Shown: positions 8,178 through 17,724, counted from the stretch's first letter. The stretch: 64,000 nucleotides of DNA from Bermanella sp036960565 (GCA_036960565.1 JBALXQ010000029.1:1-64000); one strand, 5' to 3'. Made by a program: numbers and translations. The notes: generated by a model not told the origin, from the letters alone.

Positions 8178-8671
8178 TTAATAATTGCCTAATACTTTTT
8201 TATAATAAATTTTACAAATTAACTTTGTAATTATCAGGGAATATAAACCTTAGAAAATCTCATCACTTGTATGAATTGATGATTATGAAAACTTAAAGGC
8301 AAACGGGTGAAGTAGCGCACATACGGAGCCCATAAATTTAAATGTCTCTAAAGGGCTTTAAACTAGGGGGGGGCAGTGCATCAACTGAAAAGTTGAACAA
8401 AGTGTTATTGATGTTTTTAAAGTATTTTGTTACAAAAAATTACAAAATTATTATTATTTTTAAAAAAGATGACTACATTAAAATTAATGAGGTTATTACA
8501 AAAAACGCCAAAAACACCGGCATAAAATGACTTGTCTCGTAAGGACTCATTAATAAGACTGATTGGCCTAGTTGGTATTGAATATGTCTCTTTGAGACTA
8601 GGTGAATGTCTCGAAGTTAAAACCTCTTATTGATAATATGCAGCGAGAAAAAGTATTTGAAGGTGATTGCA
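8178..8671. promoter_or_regulatory. AT-rich regulatory region before the nitroreductase gene
   Basis: A 494-bp region without a convincing gene. It holds four copies of TGTCTC (8343-8348, 8533-8538, 8585-8590, 8607-8612). The third begins a perfect inverted repeat GTCTC-TTT-GAGAC at 8586-8598. AGCCC near 8327 can pair with GGGCT near 8355. The last two copies lie 60-90 bp before the nitroreductase start, where an operator would sit. Promoter hexamers are not clear. Confidence 0.45.
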
Positions 8672-9388
8672 ATGGATTTTAAAGAGTTAGTTCATACCCG
8701 TCGTAGTATTCGTGGTTATAAGAAAGACCCTGTACCTATGTCAGTATTACGAGAAATAGTTGAGATCGCTAAGGGCGCGCCATCATCTATGAACACCCAA
8801 CCCTGGCATATGCACATTGTTACTGGAGAGCCACTAGAGCGTATCCGAAAAGGCAATACCGAAAACATGGTGGCTGGTATTCCTCCCAAACGTGACTTTC
8901 CCATGAAGGAAGCTTATGAAGGTATCCACCGTCAGCGTCAAGTAGATGTGGCTATTCAATTGTTTGAAGCCATGGGTATTGAACGTAATGACAAGGCTCG
9001 CCGTACCGATTGGGTTATGCGCGGTTTCCGTCAGTTTGATGCACCCGTTTCAATCGTTTTAACCTATGATAAATACCTTGAACCAGCCGCCATATCCCAG
9101 TTTGATTTGGGTGCAGTCTCTTATGGCATTTGTTTGGCTGCTTGGGAACGTGGGCTGGGTACAGTGATTAATGGCCAGGGTATTATGCAATCGGATGTGG
9201 TGCGTGAACATGCCAATATTCCGGATGATCAAAACATTATGATCTGTATTGCCATGGGCTATCCAGATGAAGAGTTTTCTGCCAATTCTGTAAGGTCGGT
9301 GCGCGCCGAAAATAATGACTTTGTGCATTATGTGGGTTTTGATGAAGTGGCAGAAAGCCAAATTGAATTAGAAACAGAAGACGCTTAA
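8672..9388 (+). CDS. Nitroreductase family protein
   Basis: FMN-dependent oxidoreductase of the nitroreductase fold, 238 residues. I start it at ATG 8672, where GAAGGTG (8659-8665) sits six bases upstream; an earlier ATG at 8630 lacks such a site. Family motifs are the N-terminal RRSIRGYK phosphate/FMN-binding segment and the GAPSSMNTQPWHMHIVTG segment split around residues 36-53. The late segment GTVINGQGIMQSD followed by IAMGYPDEEF is the typical FMN-binding C-terminal part. Family members reduce nitroaromatics, quinones or enones with NAD(P)H; the substrate here is unknown. It is monocistronic, between a long regulatory region and a hairpin. Confidence 0.9.
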   Translation: MDFKELVHTRRSIRGYKKDPVPMSVLREIVEIAKGAPSSMNTQPWHMHIVTGEPLERIRKGNTENMVAGIPPKRDFPMKEAYEGIHRQRQVDVAIQLFEAMGIERNDKARRTDWVMRGFRQFDAPVSIVLTYDKYLEPAAISQFDLGAVSYGICLAAWERGLGTVINGQGIMQSDVVREHANIPDDQNIMICIAMGYPDEEFSANSVRSVRAENNDFVHYVGFDEVAESQIELETEDA

Positions 9389-9395
9389 TTTCAGT

Positions 9396-9424
9396 TAGCC
9401 CTTTGTTATTCTTACAAAGGGCTA
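9396..9424 (+). terminator. Hairpin after the nitroreductase gene
   Basis: An 11-bp perfect stem, TAGCCCTTTGT (9396-9406) with its complement (9414-9424), and a 7-nt loop. The following T-run is short, so termination may be partial. Confidence 0.6.
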
Positions 9425-9901
9425 GTTATAGATCGCTTGTATCTTTTCACCTAATATTTTTCTGTTACTTGTTCTTTCTGATTACCACATTTTCTGATCT
9501 GACTCCCCGTACAGCACTGCACAGATTGTCTTCAATCTACTATATAGATTAGCCCCAATTTACTTTCAGAAAATACGTGACTTAGAATTTACGCATTTTC
9601 ATGTTACCTCAAATCAATGTTAAAAACGCAATGTGAAACACTTGTACCCAACGGCGAAATTGGGACTTTAGTGAAGCTAATAATGGTGAAGCCAAGGTCG
9701 TAGTTAGTGGTAATATTCGCTAATAGGGTTGCAGGCAGATGAGAGCTGGCGCGCCCGTTCTATTTTAGTCTGATTGAAACTATCTGTGACTACTTAATTG
9801 ACGATGTGTTAAATACGTCAGTTCAAATTTGTTACTAGACCAGCAGCCTGAAAATGTATTAAAGCAAGTAGAAATAAGAATAATAAGAAAGTAAAGATAC
9901 C
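9425..9901. other. Gene-free region before the thiolase gene
   Basis: About 480 bp with no convincing coding frame on either strand. It should carry the thiolase promoter. A run of AATAAGAATAATAAGAAAG just before 9902 may include a weak ribosome site (AAGAAAG). No operator, repeat or RNA motif was recognised. Confidence 0.45.
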
Positions 9902-11134
9902 ATGAATAATTATATTAACCCTGTCTACATAGTCGATGCGGTGCGCATACCTCGTGCAAAAGTGCGTATAAAGGATCAAGGGCAAAGTAGCGAAAGTGCT
10001 TATTCGGGTTTAAAACCTATAGAGCTATTAGAACCCTTGTTCCATGCTCTGGCCGAGCGTAACCAGTTGGACACCGCTCAGGTAGAAGATGTGTTATTAG
10101 GCTGTGCCACACAAACCCAAGAACAGGGGGCTAACCTTGCAAAAATTGCCACCTTATATGCCGGTTGGTCTAATCATGTGCCAGGTGTAACTCTGAATCG
10201 ATTTTGTTGCTCAGGGTTAGATGCTATCAATTTAGCGGCAGCCAAAATCATGTCTGGTATGGAATCTTTATTAGTAGCTGGTGGGGTAGAGCAGCTTAGT
10301 TGCGTGCCCATGTTTGCCGATAATGGCCCCTGGTATTCAGATAAAAAGGTCATGAAAAAAACGCAATTTTTACACATGGGGTTGGCGGCGGATTTAATTG
10401 CTCAGCAAAATAATTATTCTAGAAAAGAGCTAGATGAACTTTCAATTCAATCTCACAAAAAGGCTAATCATGCCCAAACACAGGGGCATTTTAAGCACTC
10501 GCTGATTCCTGTGGTAGACAGTAAGGGTGAGACTCGTTTAAGCGAAGACGATAGTATTCGAGAAAATTTGGCCCCTTCTGATTTAGAATCACTGGCGCCA
10601 CGCTTTAGCGCTTTTGTAGGATCAGGACAAACTGTAGTGAGCCAGGTTTATCCAGAAGATGAGTTAATCGCTTTACACAGTGCCGCTAATTCTCCGGCCT
10701 TAGTAGATGGCGCTAGCTTAGTTTTGTTGGCCAGTGAGGAAAAGTGTCGTCAGTTGAATTTAAAACCTAGGGCGCGCATCCAACATTTTGCCAATGCCAG
10801 TGATGAGCCGGTAAAGATGTTAACCGGCCATATTCGAGCCATGGACAAAATGCTGCAGGCCACAGGTCTAAATGTAGAAGACATTGACCTATGGGAAGTG
10901 AATGAGTCCTTTGCTGCCAGCGTATTGAAGTTTCAACAGCATTTCTCTATTGCAGATGAAAAATTAAATGTGAATGGCAGCGCCATAGCATTGGGGCATC
11001 CGATGGGCGCAACAGGAGGTAATCTTTTGGGCACATTATTAGATGAATTAGAGCGTCAGAATTTAAAGCGGGGCGTGGTCGCCATTTGTGGTGGTGCGGG
11101 TGTTGGTGTCGTGACCTTGATTGAACGCCTGTAA
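9902..11134 (+). CDS. Acetyl-CoA C-acyltransferase (thiolase)
   Basis: A 410-residue thiolase, which either cleaves 3-ketoacyl-CoA in beta-oxidation or condenses acyl-CoAs. The acyl-accepting Cys102 is in the NRFCCSG motif, the catalytic His366 in the GHPMGATGG motif, and the second catalytic Cys396 in the ICGGAGVG motif near the C-terminus. All three are intact and the length is normal. It is not next to a fadB-like gene, so it is not the usual fadBA operon; chain-length preference cannot be read from the sequence. A strong stem-loop terminator follows 21 bp after the stop codon. Confidence 0.92.
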   Translation: MNNYINPVYIVDAVRIPRAKVRIKDQGQSSESAYSGLKPIELLEPLFHALAERNQLDTAQVEDVLLGCATQTQEQGANLAKIATLYAGWSNHVPGVTLNRFCCSGLDAINLAAAKIMSGMESLLVAGGVEQLSCVPMFADNGPWYSDKKVMKKTQFLHMGLAADLIAQQNNYSRKELDELSIQSHKKANHAQTQGHFKHSLIPVVDSKGETRLSEDDSIRENLAPSDLESLAPRFSAFVGSGQTVVSQVYPEDELIALHSAANSPALVDGASLVLLASEEKCRQLNLKPRARIQHFANASDEPVKMLTGHIRAMDKMLQATGLNVEDIDLWEVNESFAASVLKFQQHFSIADEKLNVNGSAIALGHPMGATGGNLLGTLLDELERQNLKRGVVAICGGAGVGVVTLIERL

Positions 11135-11154
11135 ATGTAAAAGAGTTTTGAAAA

Positions 11155-11183
11155 ATATAGGCGCCGTTAGCGCCTATATTTTT
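11155..11183. terminator. Terminator between thiolase and serine hydrolase genes
   Basis: A 10-bp perfect stem, ATATAGGCGC (11155-11164) with GCGCCTATAT (11170-11179), with loop CGTTA and a T-run to 11183. It terminates the thiolase transcript and may act on the convergent gene too. Confidence 0.88.
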
Positions 11184-11202
11184 GGGGTATTGCTTAAAGT
11201 AT

Positions 11203-12411
11203 TTATAGAGAAGCGGCAATAGCTCTGAATGCAGCTGTGGTTTCCAGAGCTGATTCAAAGTGATTTTTCATGAAATCAATGTTGGCTGAATTTTTAACAA
11301 TGACCACATTGGTTTTTTTGTTCACGTAAATGAATTGATCATAAATGCCCAGAGCCATGAACTCTTCATCGGCATCTACAGGTAACCACCATTGGTAGCC
11401 ATAACCTAACTCTAATTCGGCACTGTCGCGTTTACCGGGTTTAAGATGAGGCGCGTCTGGAGTCACCGAAGCTTTCACCCAGTCTTTTGGAATGACTTGC
11501 TGACCTGCAAACTGGCCATCGTCTAAATATAATTTTCCAAAGCGGGCAAAATCTCGAGTTAACAAATTCAAACCACCCAACACCATGGGCTCACCGGTGG
11601 AGTCGGTAATGTAAATGGCATCTTCTTCGGTGCCTAATTTAGACCAGAGCTTTTCTTCAAAATAATCGGCAATAGAGCGTCCGGTGGCTTTACGCAACAC
11701 CATGCCCAATACGTGAGTATCAATGCTCACATAATGTAAGAAGGTACCTTGCTCTCTTTCATTCACAAGTGATGCAGCGAAATCATCAAAGGATCCGCCC
11801 AGTGCCATTAGTCGCCCAAAGCGGTTTATATCAGAATTAAACTCTTGGTAATCTTCGTTGAAAGCCACCCCGCTAGACATCTGTAATACATTTTTAATGG
11901 TGACACCGTCATAACCTGAGCCGATAAGTTCAGGCACGTACTCTGTGACCATTTGTTCTAGATTTTTAATGTGGCCTTCAGCCACGGCTACACCAAAAAT
12001 TGCAGATAAAAATGACTTGGCCATAGACCAGGATATACGACGATCAAATTCGGTCGTGCCCTGAAAATAATCTTCAAAGGTAATGTCGTTGCCCTTCAAT
12101 ACTAATAGGGCCGTGGTGCTGCTGCGAGTTAGAAACTCCTGCAGTGACTTTTCTTCACCTTTATAAGTGTAATGACTGGGCAGAGCTTGAGGCTCGTGAT
12201 CAAACTGATGTACTGGCCCTGATTTCTTTATGGATACTGTGGGGGTGAGATCTTGCATGTTTGAAAAATTACTGACGATTTTATCTTCATCAAACAAAGT
12301 AATGGTGTGATAAAGCTGAAGGCTCTTTTGCCAGTTCAAAGCTATTACGACAGCGGCTAGCAGCAGCAAAGCCATCAGACCCAGGGCAGAACGCTTGAGT
12401 GTGGTACGCAT
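11203..12411 (-). CDS. Serine hydrolase, beta-lactamase/NylB-like
   Basis: A 402-residue protein anchored or secreted through a hydrophobic N-terminus (about residues 9-25). The SxxK motif of class C beta-lactamase-like enzymes is S129-M-A-K132. The second motif begins with Tyr in FLHYVSID, replacing the usual YxN by Y-V-S. The C-terminal GIYDQFIYV segment takes the place of the KTG-type strand. The layout resembles 6-aminohexanoate-dimer hydrolase (NylB) and EstB-type esterases, which cleave amides or esters, rather than true beta-lactamases. The substrate is unknown. It is monocistronic and convergent with the thiolase gene. Confidence 0.85.
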   Translation of the reverse strand: MRTTLKRSALGLMALLLLAAVVIALNWQKSLQLYHTITLFDEDKIVSNFSNMQDLTPTVSIKKSGPVHQFDHEPQALPSHYTYKGEEKSLQEFLTRSSTTALLVLKGNDITFEDYFQGTTEFDRRISWSMAKSFLSAIFGVAVAEGHIKNLEQMVTEYVPELIGSGYDGVTIKNVLQMSSGVAFNEDYQEFNSDINRFGRLMALGGSFDDFAASLVNEREQGTFLHYVSIDTHVLGMVLRKATGRSIADYFEEKLWSKLGTEEDAIYITDSTGEPMVLGGLNLLTRDFARFGKLYLDDGQFAGQQVIPKDWVKASVTPDAPHLKPGKRDSAELELGYGYQWWLPVDADEEFMALGIYDQFIYVNKKTNVVIVKNSANIDFMKNHFESALETTAAFRAIAASL

Positions 12412-12553
12412 TTTTATTCTCCTATACGGTTATTATCAGCGTTGCTAGATAGTATATCGAGTGATTGATAAACTAAAGGAAAATAAAATGAAAGGCATGT
12501 TTGAAATGGCCAGGCAATAAATAGCCTTTATTAAGCAAGAGGGGAGGGGCATA

Positions 12554-12579
12554 AAAAAACGGCCCGTAGGCCGTTTTTT
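12554..12579. terminator. Bidirectional-type terminator downstream of gcvP
   Basis: An 11-bp stem, AAAAAACGGCC (12554-12564) with GGCCGTTTTTT (12569-12579), and loop CGTA. On the minus strand it lies 23 bp after the gcvP stop and has a proper U-tract. Confidence 0.92.
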
Positions 12580-12601
12580 ATTTATAAACTGAAAATCCAG
12601 T

Positions 12602-15535
12602 TTAATTTTCTTCGTAGGTCTCAATGGCTGGACATGAGCAAATCAAATTACGATCGCCATACACATCATCAATGCGGTTTACCGTAGGCCAAAATTTATT
12701 TTCGTAAACATAGGCGGCTGGGAAGGCTGCTTGTTCACGAGTGTAAGGGCGGTTCCATTCTCCAGCGATGTCTTTTTGCGTATGTGGCGCATGTTTAAGA
12801 GGATTATTTTCTTCATCCATCTCACCTGACTTCACCGCATTCACTTCTGCTTTAATCGCAGTCATGGCAGATATAAAGCGATCTAGCTCAGCTTTACTTT
12901 CTGATTCAGTCGGCTCAATCATGAAGGTGCCTGCTACAGGGAAACTCATGGTGGGGGCGTGGAAACCGTAATCCATTAAGCGCTTGGCAAAGTCTACTTC
13001 AGTAATGCCGGTTTCAGCTTTAATAGGGCGTAAATCCACGATGCATTCGTGCGCCACGCGACCATTTTGTCCCGAGTACAAAATAGGGTAATGTTCAGCT
13101 AATTTTTTGCTTAAGTAGTTACCGTTTAACAGTGCCATTTGCGTGGCTTGGCGTAATCCTTTTGCCCCTAATAAACGCACATACATGTACGAAATAGGCA
13201 AGATAGAAGCACTGCCATAAGGCGCTGCACTAATAGCACTCTGGCCTACGGACTCATCATCAATTTGACGCACGCTATGGTTGGCAATAAAGGGTGCAAG
13301 ATGTTTCTTAACACCGATAGGACCCATACCCGGGCCACCGCCGCCATGAGGAATAGCAAATGTTTTGTGTAAGTTCATATGGCTGACATCAGCGCCAATG
13401 TACGCTGGCTGAGTCACACCCACTTGCGCATTTAGGTTGGCACCATCCATGTAAACCTGACCGCCGTTAGCATGAATAAGGTCGCAAATCTCTTTGGCGC
13501 CTTCTTCATAAATACCGTGGGTAGATGGGTAAGTCATCATTAGGCACGACAAGCTATCTTTTAGCTCTTCGGCTTTTTCTTTTAAATCATTAAAGTCTAC
13601 GTTGCCTTCGTCATCACACTTAGTCACAACAACACGCATGCCAGCCATTTGTGCCGAAGCTGGGTTAGTGCCGTGGGCTGAGCGCGGGATAAGGCAGATG
13701 TTTCTATGCCCTTCATTACGGCTTTCGTGATAATGGCGAATCGCCATTAAGCCTGCGTATTCACCTTGTGCACCTGAGTTAGGTTGCATGCAGATGGCAT
13801 CAAAGCCAGTGATGTCTCGCAATAAATGATCAAACTCGGTGATCATTTTTTCATAGCCCTGAGTTTGGCTCTTAGGCGCGAACGGGTGAATATTACCAAT
13901 TTCAGGCCAGGTCACTGGAATCATTTGAGCGGTGGCGTTTAGTTTCATGGTGCACGAACCCAGCGTGATCATACTGTGGTTCATGGCTAAATCTTTATTT
14001 TCTAAACGCTTCATGTAACGCAGCATTTCGTGTTCGGTGTGGTAGCTGTTGAACACTGGGTGCGTTAGGAATTCACTTGTACGTTTTAAATGTTCAGGAA
14101 TACTGCTTTCTACTTCTTCATCTAGCATTTCAATGTTGAAGTTTTCATCGTCGGCTTTCAGGCCTGTGATTACTTCAAACAATGTTGCCATGTCTTCACG
14201 GGTGGTGTTTTCGCTGATGCTTAAACCCACTACGTTGTCAGAACCGTCCGCTTCATGGGCTTGCCCTTCATGACCTAGAATGTGAGTACGCAGGTTAATG
14301 CGAGCTTCTTGCGCACGGGCCAACACTTCGGCTTTATTAGGGACTTCAATGGTTAGCGTATCAAACGCGCTCTGATTAATGATTACCAAGTCATCAATGG
14401 TGACGTCGGTTAATGCCGCGGCCATAATTTCAGTAAAGCGGTGAATACGATTGGCGATGCGAATGATGCCGTCACGACCATGATAAACGGTGTAAAAAGC
14501 AGCAAGGTTAGACAGCAATACCTGCGCGGTACAAATATTCGAAGTGGCTTTCTCACGACGTATATGTTGCTCGCGAGTTTGCAGCGCCATACGCAAGGCA
14601 CGGTTGCCGTTGGCATCGATGGAGACACCAATTAGGCGGCCAGGCATAGCACGTTTATGTGCATCTTTTGTGGCAAAAAATGCGGCGTGTGGGCCACCAA
14701 AGCCCATGGGCACACCAAAGCGTTGGCTGTTACCCAGTACCACATCGGCCCCCATTTCACCGGGCGATTTTAATAAGGCCAAGGCCATTAGGTCGGTGGC
14801 GACAGCGCTTAATGCGTTTTGATCGTGCAGTACCGAAATGATTTCTTCTAGATCGGTAATGGTGCCGTCGATGGCTGGGTATTGAAATATTGCACCAAAG
14901 CATTCGTTATTAAGGGCTTCAACGGCTGGGCCAATCAGTAGCTCCCACCCAAATCCTTCGGCGCGAGTTTTTAATACGTCGATGGTTTGTGGCAACACGT
15001 TTTCATCTACAAAGAAAACATTGGATTTATTTTTGCGTACCACACGTTTTATTAACGCCATGGCTTCGGCGGCGGCGGTAGCTTCATCTAATAATGAGGC
15101 GTTGGCCAATTCCATGCCTGTCATGTCGATGACCATTTGCTGGTAATTAAGCAAAGATTCTAAGCGGCCTTGGGCAATTTCAGGCTGGTATGGGGTGTAG
15201 GCTGTGTACCAACCTGGGTTTTCTAATACGTTACGCATAATCACGTTAGGTAAAGTGGTTTCGTGATAACCCATACCAATGTAGCTAGTGAATACTTGGT
15301 TTTCACCGGCCATTTTTTTAAGACTGGCCAAAGCTTCGCGTTCTGGCATGGCGTCTTGCATTTGCAAGAAAGGCTCACGCAGGATGCTGCTGGGTACGAT
15401 TTGCGCAGTGAGGTCATCAAGAGAGCTTGCGCCCACGTCACTTAACATGGCGTTAACGTCTGCCACGCTTGAACCTAGATGACGCTGTATAAATTCATCA
15501 CGGTTTTCTAATTGAGAAAGTGTCGCTTTACTCAT
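12602..15535 (-). CDS. gcvP: Glycine dehydrogenase (decarboxylating), P protein
   Basis: P protein of the glycine cleavage system, 977 residues, the fused alpha-beta form usual in gammaproteobacteria. It decarboxylates glycine on pyridoxal phosphate and passes the aminomethyl group to the lipoyl arm of GcvH. The PLP lysine is Lys724 in the LHKTFAIPHGGGGPG segment, and the glycine-rich loop after it is intact. The N-terminal half shows the typical Y-T-P-Y-Q-P-E-I-A-Q-G segment. gcvT and gcvH lie 3.5 kb upstream on the same strand and are separated from gcvP by three unrelated genes, so gcvP has its own promoter (15630-15658). A strong terminator follows. Confidence 0.98.
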   Translation of the reverse strand: MSKATLSQLENRDEFIQRHLGSSVADVNAMLSDVGASSLDDLTAQIVPSSILREPFLQMQDAMPEREALASLKKMAGENQVFTSYIGMGYHETTLPNVIMRNVLENPGWYTAYTPYQPEIAQGRLESLLNYQQMVIDMTGMELANASLLDEATAAAEAMALIKRVVRKNKSNVFFVDENVLPQTIDVLKTRAEGFGWELLIGPAVEALNNECFGAIFQYPAIDGTITDLEEIISVLHDQNALSAVATDLMALALLKSPGEMGADVVLGNSQRFGVPMGFGGPHAAFFATKDAHKRAMPGRLIGVSIDANGNRALRMALQTREQHIRREKATSNICTAQVLLSNLAAFYTVYHGRDGIIRIANRIHRFTEIMAAALTDVTIDDLVIINQSAFDTLTIEVPNKAEVLARAQEARINLRTHILGHEGQAHEADGSDNVVGLSISENTTREDMATLFEVITGLKADDENFNIEMLDEEVESSIPEHLKRTSEFLTHPVFNSYHTEHEMLRYMKRLENKDLAMNHSMITLGSCTMKLNATAQMIPVTWPEIGNIHPFAPKSQTQGYEKMITEFDHLLRDITGFDAICMQPNSGAQGEYAGLMAIRHYHESRNEGHRNICLIPRSAHGTNPASAQMAGMRVVVTKCDDEGNVDFNDLKEKAEELKDSLSCLMMTYPSTHGIYEEGAKEICDLIHANGGQVYMDGANLNAQVGVTQPAYIGADVSHMNLHKTFAIPHGGGGPGMGPIGVKKHLAPFIANHSVRQIDDESVGQSAISAAPYGSASILPISYMYVRLLGAKGLRQATQMALLNGNYLSKKLAEHYPILYSGQNGRVAHECIVDLRPIKAETGITEVDFAKRLMDYGFHAPTMSFPVAGTFMIEPTESESKAELDRFISAMTAIKAEVNAVKSGEMDEENNPLKHAPHTQKDIAGEWNRPYTREQAAFPAAYVYENKFWPTVNRIDDVYGDRNLICSCPAIETYEEN

Positions 15536-15577
15536 AAAAGGCCAGCCTTGTGGGGGTGCGTATACGGTGCCTTATTG

Positions 15578-15599
15578 GCACATTTCTTCATATATGTGC
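15578..15599. promoter_or_regulatory. Inverted repeat in the gcvP leader
   Basis: GCACAT (15578-15583) and ATGTGC (15594-15599) form a 22-bp interrupted palindrome. It lies between the predicted gcvP promoter and the start codon, so it could be an operator or an mRNA hairpin. Confidence 0.5.
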
Positions 15600-15629
15600 A
15601 CAAATAAGGATACAAATTTGAGGCGGCAA

Positions 15630-15658
15630 ATTATAGCAAGGGGCTTTGGGGCTGTCAG
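15630..15658 (-). promoter_or_regulatory. Predicted sigma-70 promoter of gcvP
   Basis: On the minus strand, CTGACA (complement of 15653-15658) and TATAAT (complement of 15630-15635) are separated by exactly 17 bp. The transcript would start near 15623, about 90 nt before the gcvP ATG. The whole 313-bp gap 15536-15848 holds nothing else that I recognise besides the palindrome at 15578-15599. Confidence 0.75.
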
Positions 15659-15848
15659 GGAGTTTCATTCAATTTGAAAACGAGGTGAATAACCTTCAAC
15701 TATGTGTGAAAGACTTGCATTGTCTGGCCGTAATTTACTCTATAACCCAATGAGCTTCTCTGCTAAGAGCGGATTGTAGCGCAGTTAAAGGGCACTCAGA
15801 CTGAACTACACTTAACTTGCGTTCGTAAGAAGGCTGGACTAGGTGAAA

Positions 15849-16712
15849 ATGAAGTGGTTTAAATTACGAGAATGGCTGTGGCTAAGGCCCGCACTGAAGG
15901 TTATAGCGGTGTTGATGCTGCTGTGGGCGGGGCAAGTTGTTGCTCAGGATTCCGTGAAGTTTGGTTTTAGTCCATGGACCACCCCTGAGCTACTGCAAGC
16001 ATGGGGTAAACCCATTGAAGCCTCTTTAGAAAGGCATACTGGAATGCCCTTTCAAATTTCCAGTTCTGCCAGCTTACAAAAGTTCTTAGTGGCGGGGATT
16101 AGTGAGCAATTTGATGTGATGCAGTGTCCTATGCACTTAGGCTTATATTTGGTGCGATACCATGGCTTTAGAGTCGCGTTGTTTGCACGAGCCAAACTTA
16201 GAATGCTGGTGGTCACTAGGAAAAATGCCGGTATTGATCGTTTATCCCAATTAAAAAATACCAAGATGGCGGTGACCAGCCCTATAGCTATTTCCACCTT
16301 AATGGCAGATGAGGCTATGGGAAAACATGTTTTCCATGCCCGTTTAGTGCGTGAAAAAGATCACTGGCAAGCCATAGAAGCTTTGCAAAAAGGTCGGGTA
16401 CAAAGTGCTACTGTGATCGATTATTTATATTTGGGGTTAAGTGCGCCGTTAAAAAATAAGTTGAAGGTGCTTCATTATTACCCAACGGCTTTAGATGGCT
16501 TGGTGGTTACTCCTGAAAGTCGGGGAGAGGATTGGAGAAAGAAAGTGGCCAGTAGCCTGATCGATTTTAAACCGCATAAGACCTCTTTGATTTCCGGGTT
16601 TGGATCAGCTGAAGAAGGCGAGTTAAAAGAATGGTTTGAAAAAATGAATGTCTATGTGGAGTCGGTTAACCGTTTCATGGATAAGAAGTACTTTTCAAAA
16701 AAAACCTTGTGA
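15849..16712 (+). CDS. Orphan periplasmic substrate-binding protein, PhnD/phosphonate type
   Basis: A 287-residue exported protein. GTG 15843 and ATG 15849 are both possible; AGG at 15841-15843 favours the ATG. After a long signal peptide (about residues 1-33, ending VVAQ) comes a PhnD-like periplasmic binding domain: FGFSPWTTPELLQAW opens strand 1, then the typical SLQKFLVAGISEQFDV segment and the hinge with a VTSP motif. PhnD-family proteins bind phosphate, phosphite, phosphonates or other small anions. There is no ABC permease or ATPase gene nearby, so this may serve as a periplasmic sensor or work with a distant transporter. It converges on the GlxA-type regulator with a 13-bp gap. Confidence 0.8.
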   Translation: MKWFKLREWLWLRPALKVIAVLMLLWAGQVVAQDSVKFGFSPWTTPELLQAWGKPIEASLERHTGMPFQISSSASLQKFLVAGISEQFDVMQCPMHLGLYLVRYHGFRVALFARAKLRMLVVTRKNAGIDRLSQLKNTKMAVTSPIAISTLMADEAMGKHVFHARLVREKDHWQAIEALQKGRVQSATVIDYLYLGLSAPLKNKLKVLHYYPTALDGLVVTPESRGEDWRKKVASSLIDFKPHKTSLISGFGSAEEGELKEWFEKMNVYVESVNRFMDKKYFSKKTL

Positions 16713-16725
16713 TTTTAATGTACGC

Positions 16726-17724
16726 TTATGGATCGCTGGCGATAAATTTTCGATACTGCAGTGGGGGTTTATTAAACGCATTTTTAAAGGCTCGACCAAA
16801 GACACTGGCGCTATTGAAACCACATTGCTGGGAAATATGTTCTATAGAGTGAGTGGTGTTGGTCAGTAACTGCTTGGCATTTTGTAAGCGAATTTTTTGC
16901 AGGTAATGCATAGGGGATGCACCGGTGGCATTTTGAAAACGCCGGGATAGTGTGCGTGGGCTAACATTTAGTAACTGCGCCAGAATATTCAGGCTCATCT
17001 CAGCTTGAAAATGGTGGCGTAAGCTTTCTTTGGCGGCGTTCACTAATACATCGTCCCCCTGACTTTCCATAAAATCACTTTCGAGCTTATTAGGCTCTGT
17101 AAACTCATAATATTTGGCGCACAACTGCGCGGTTTCCTCACCACAAAAGCGAGCGATGGTCATCATCATGACGTCCATGCAGGATTTATGGCCCGTGGCA
17201 CAGATGAGTCTATCGGCCTCGGTGATATTACGTTTTAAATTAATGCGAATGTTGGGGTACTGATGCTGAAAAGTATGTGCGAAGGCGCCGTGCACTGTGG
17301 CTTCTTTGCCGTCTAATAAACCTGCCTCAGCCAGGTAAAATTGCCCGGTAATTAAACCTATTATTAATGCGCCCCCTGCATGCTGAGCCCTAAGCCAATT
17401 AAGTACAGTTTTTTGCTGGCGAATTTTTAAAATATCCGGCCGCCAAATGGCTGGGATGGTAATGATGTCGTATTGGCGCTGGTCTATTTCTTTAGATTGA
17501 ATAGTCAGGCCCGTGAAATTTTTTGCCTCTTGCCCTGGTACATTGAAAAAAGAGATATCAAAGCTGGAATACTCGGCGACGTAAGCCGGTTGCCAAAAGA
17601 AATCCACCGCGGCATACACCTCAGCCCCGGTGATAATGGTACTGATCCAAGCTCCGTCGGGCACTAAATAAGCACATTTTACTTTACGGCGTCGATCAAA
17701 TTTCTGTTTGTCTGGCGATTTCAT
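16726..17724 (-). CDS. GlxA-type transcriptional regulator (DJ-1/PfpI domain plus AraC HTH)
   Basis: A 332-residue regulator. Residues about 15-190 form a DJ-1/PfpI-like amidase-fold domain, seen in the GGALIIGLITGQFYLAEAG segment, where the usual nucleophilic Cys position appears to be Thr. Residues about 225-325 hold two AraC-type helix-turn-helix units (LAQLLNVSPRTLSRRF and ISQQCGFNSASVFGRAF). Such regulators sense small metabolites, often amino-acid or quaternary-amine related. The gene is divergent from the desaturase gene (135-bp gap), a common arrangement for a regulator and its target, so it may control desaturase expression. Confidence 0.9.
   Translation of the reverse strand: MKSPDKQKFDRRRKVKCAYLVPDGAWISTIITGAEVYAAVDFFWQPAYVAEYSSFDISFFNVPGQEAKNFTGLTIQSKEIDQRQYDIITIPAIWRPDILKIRQQKTVLNWLRAQHAGGALIIGLITGQFYLAEAGLLDGKEATVHGAFAHTFQHQYPNIRINLKRNITEADRLICATGHKSCMDVMMMTIARFCGEETAQLCAKYYEFTEPNKLESDFMESQGDDVLVNAAKESLRHHFQAEMSLNILAQLLNVSPRTLSRRFQNATGASPMHYLQKIRLQNAKQLLTNTTHSIEHISQQCGFNSASVFGRAFKNAFNKPPLQYRKFIASDP

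Noticed and set aside
8290..8370. Leader with GGCAAAC and pairing AGCCC/GGGCT, looking at first like a cyclic di-GMP riboswitch
   Set aside because: The core GACGCAAAG motif and the GG-x-AGGTAGC-like part are missing. A covariance search would settle it.
8342..8530. A 62-codon open frame in AT-rich DNA before the nitroreductase gene
   Set aside because: The product is almost all Lys, Ile and Asn in a low-complexity pattern, with no ribosome site, so it looks like chance in AT-rich DNA.
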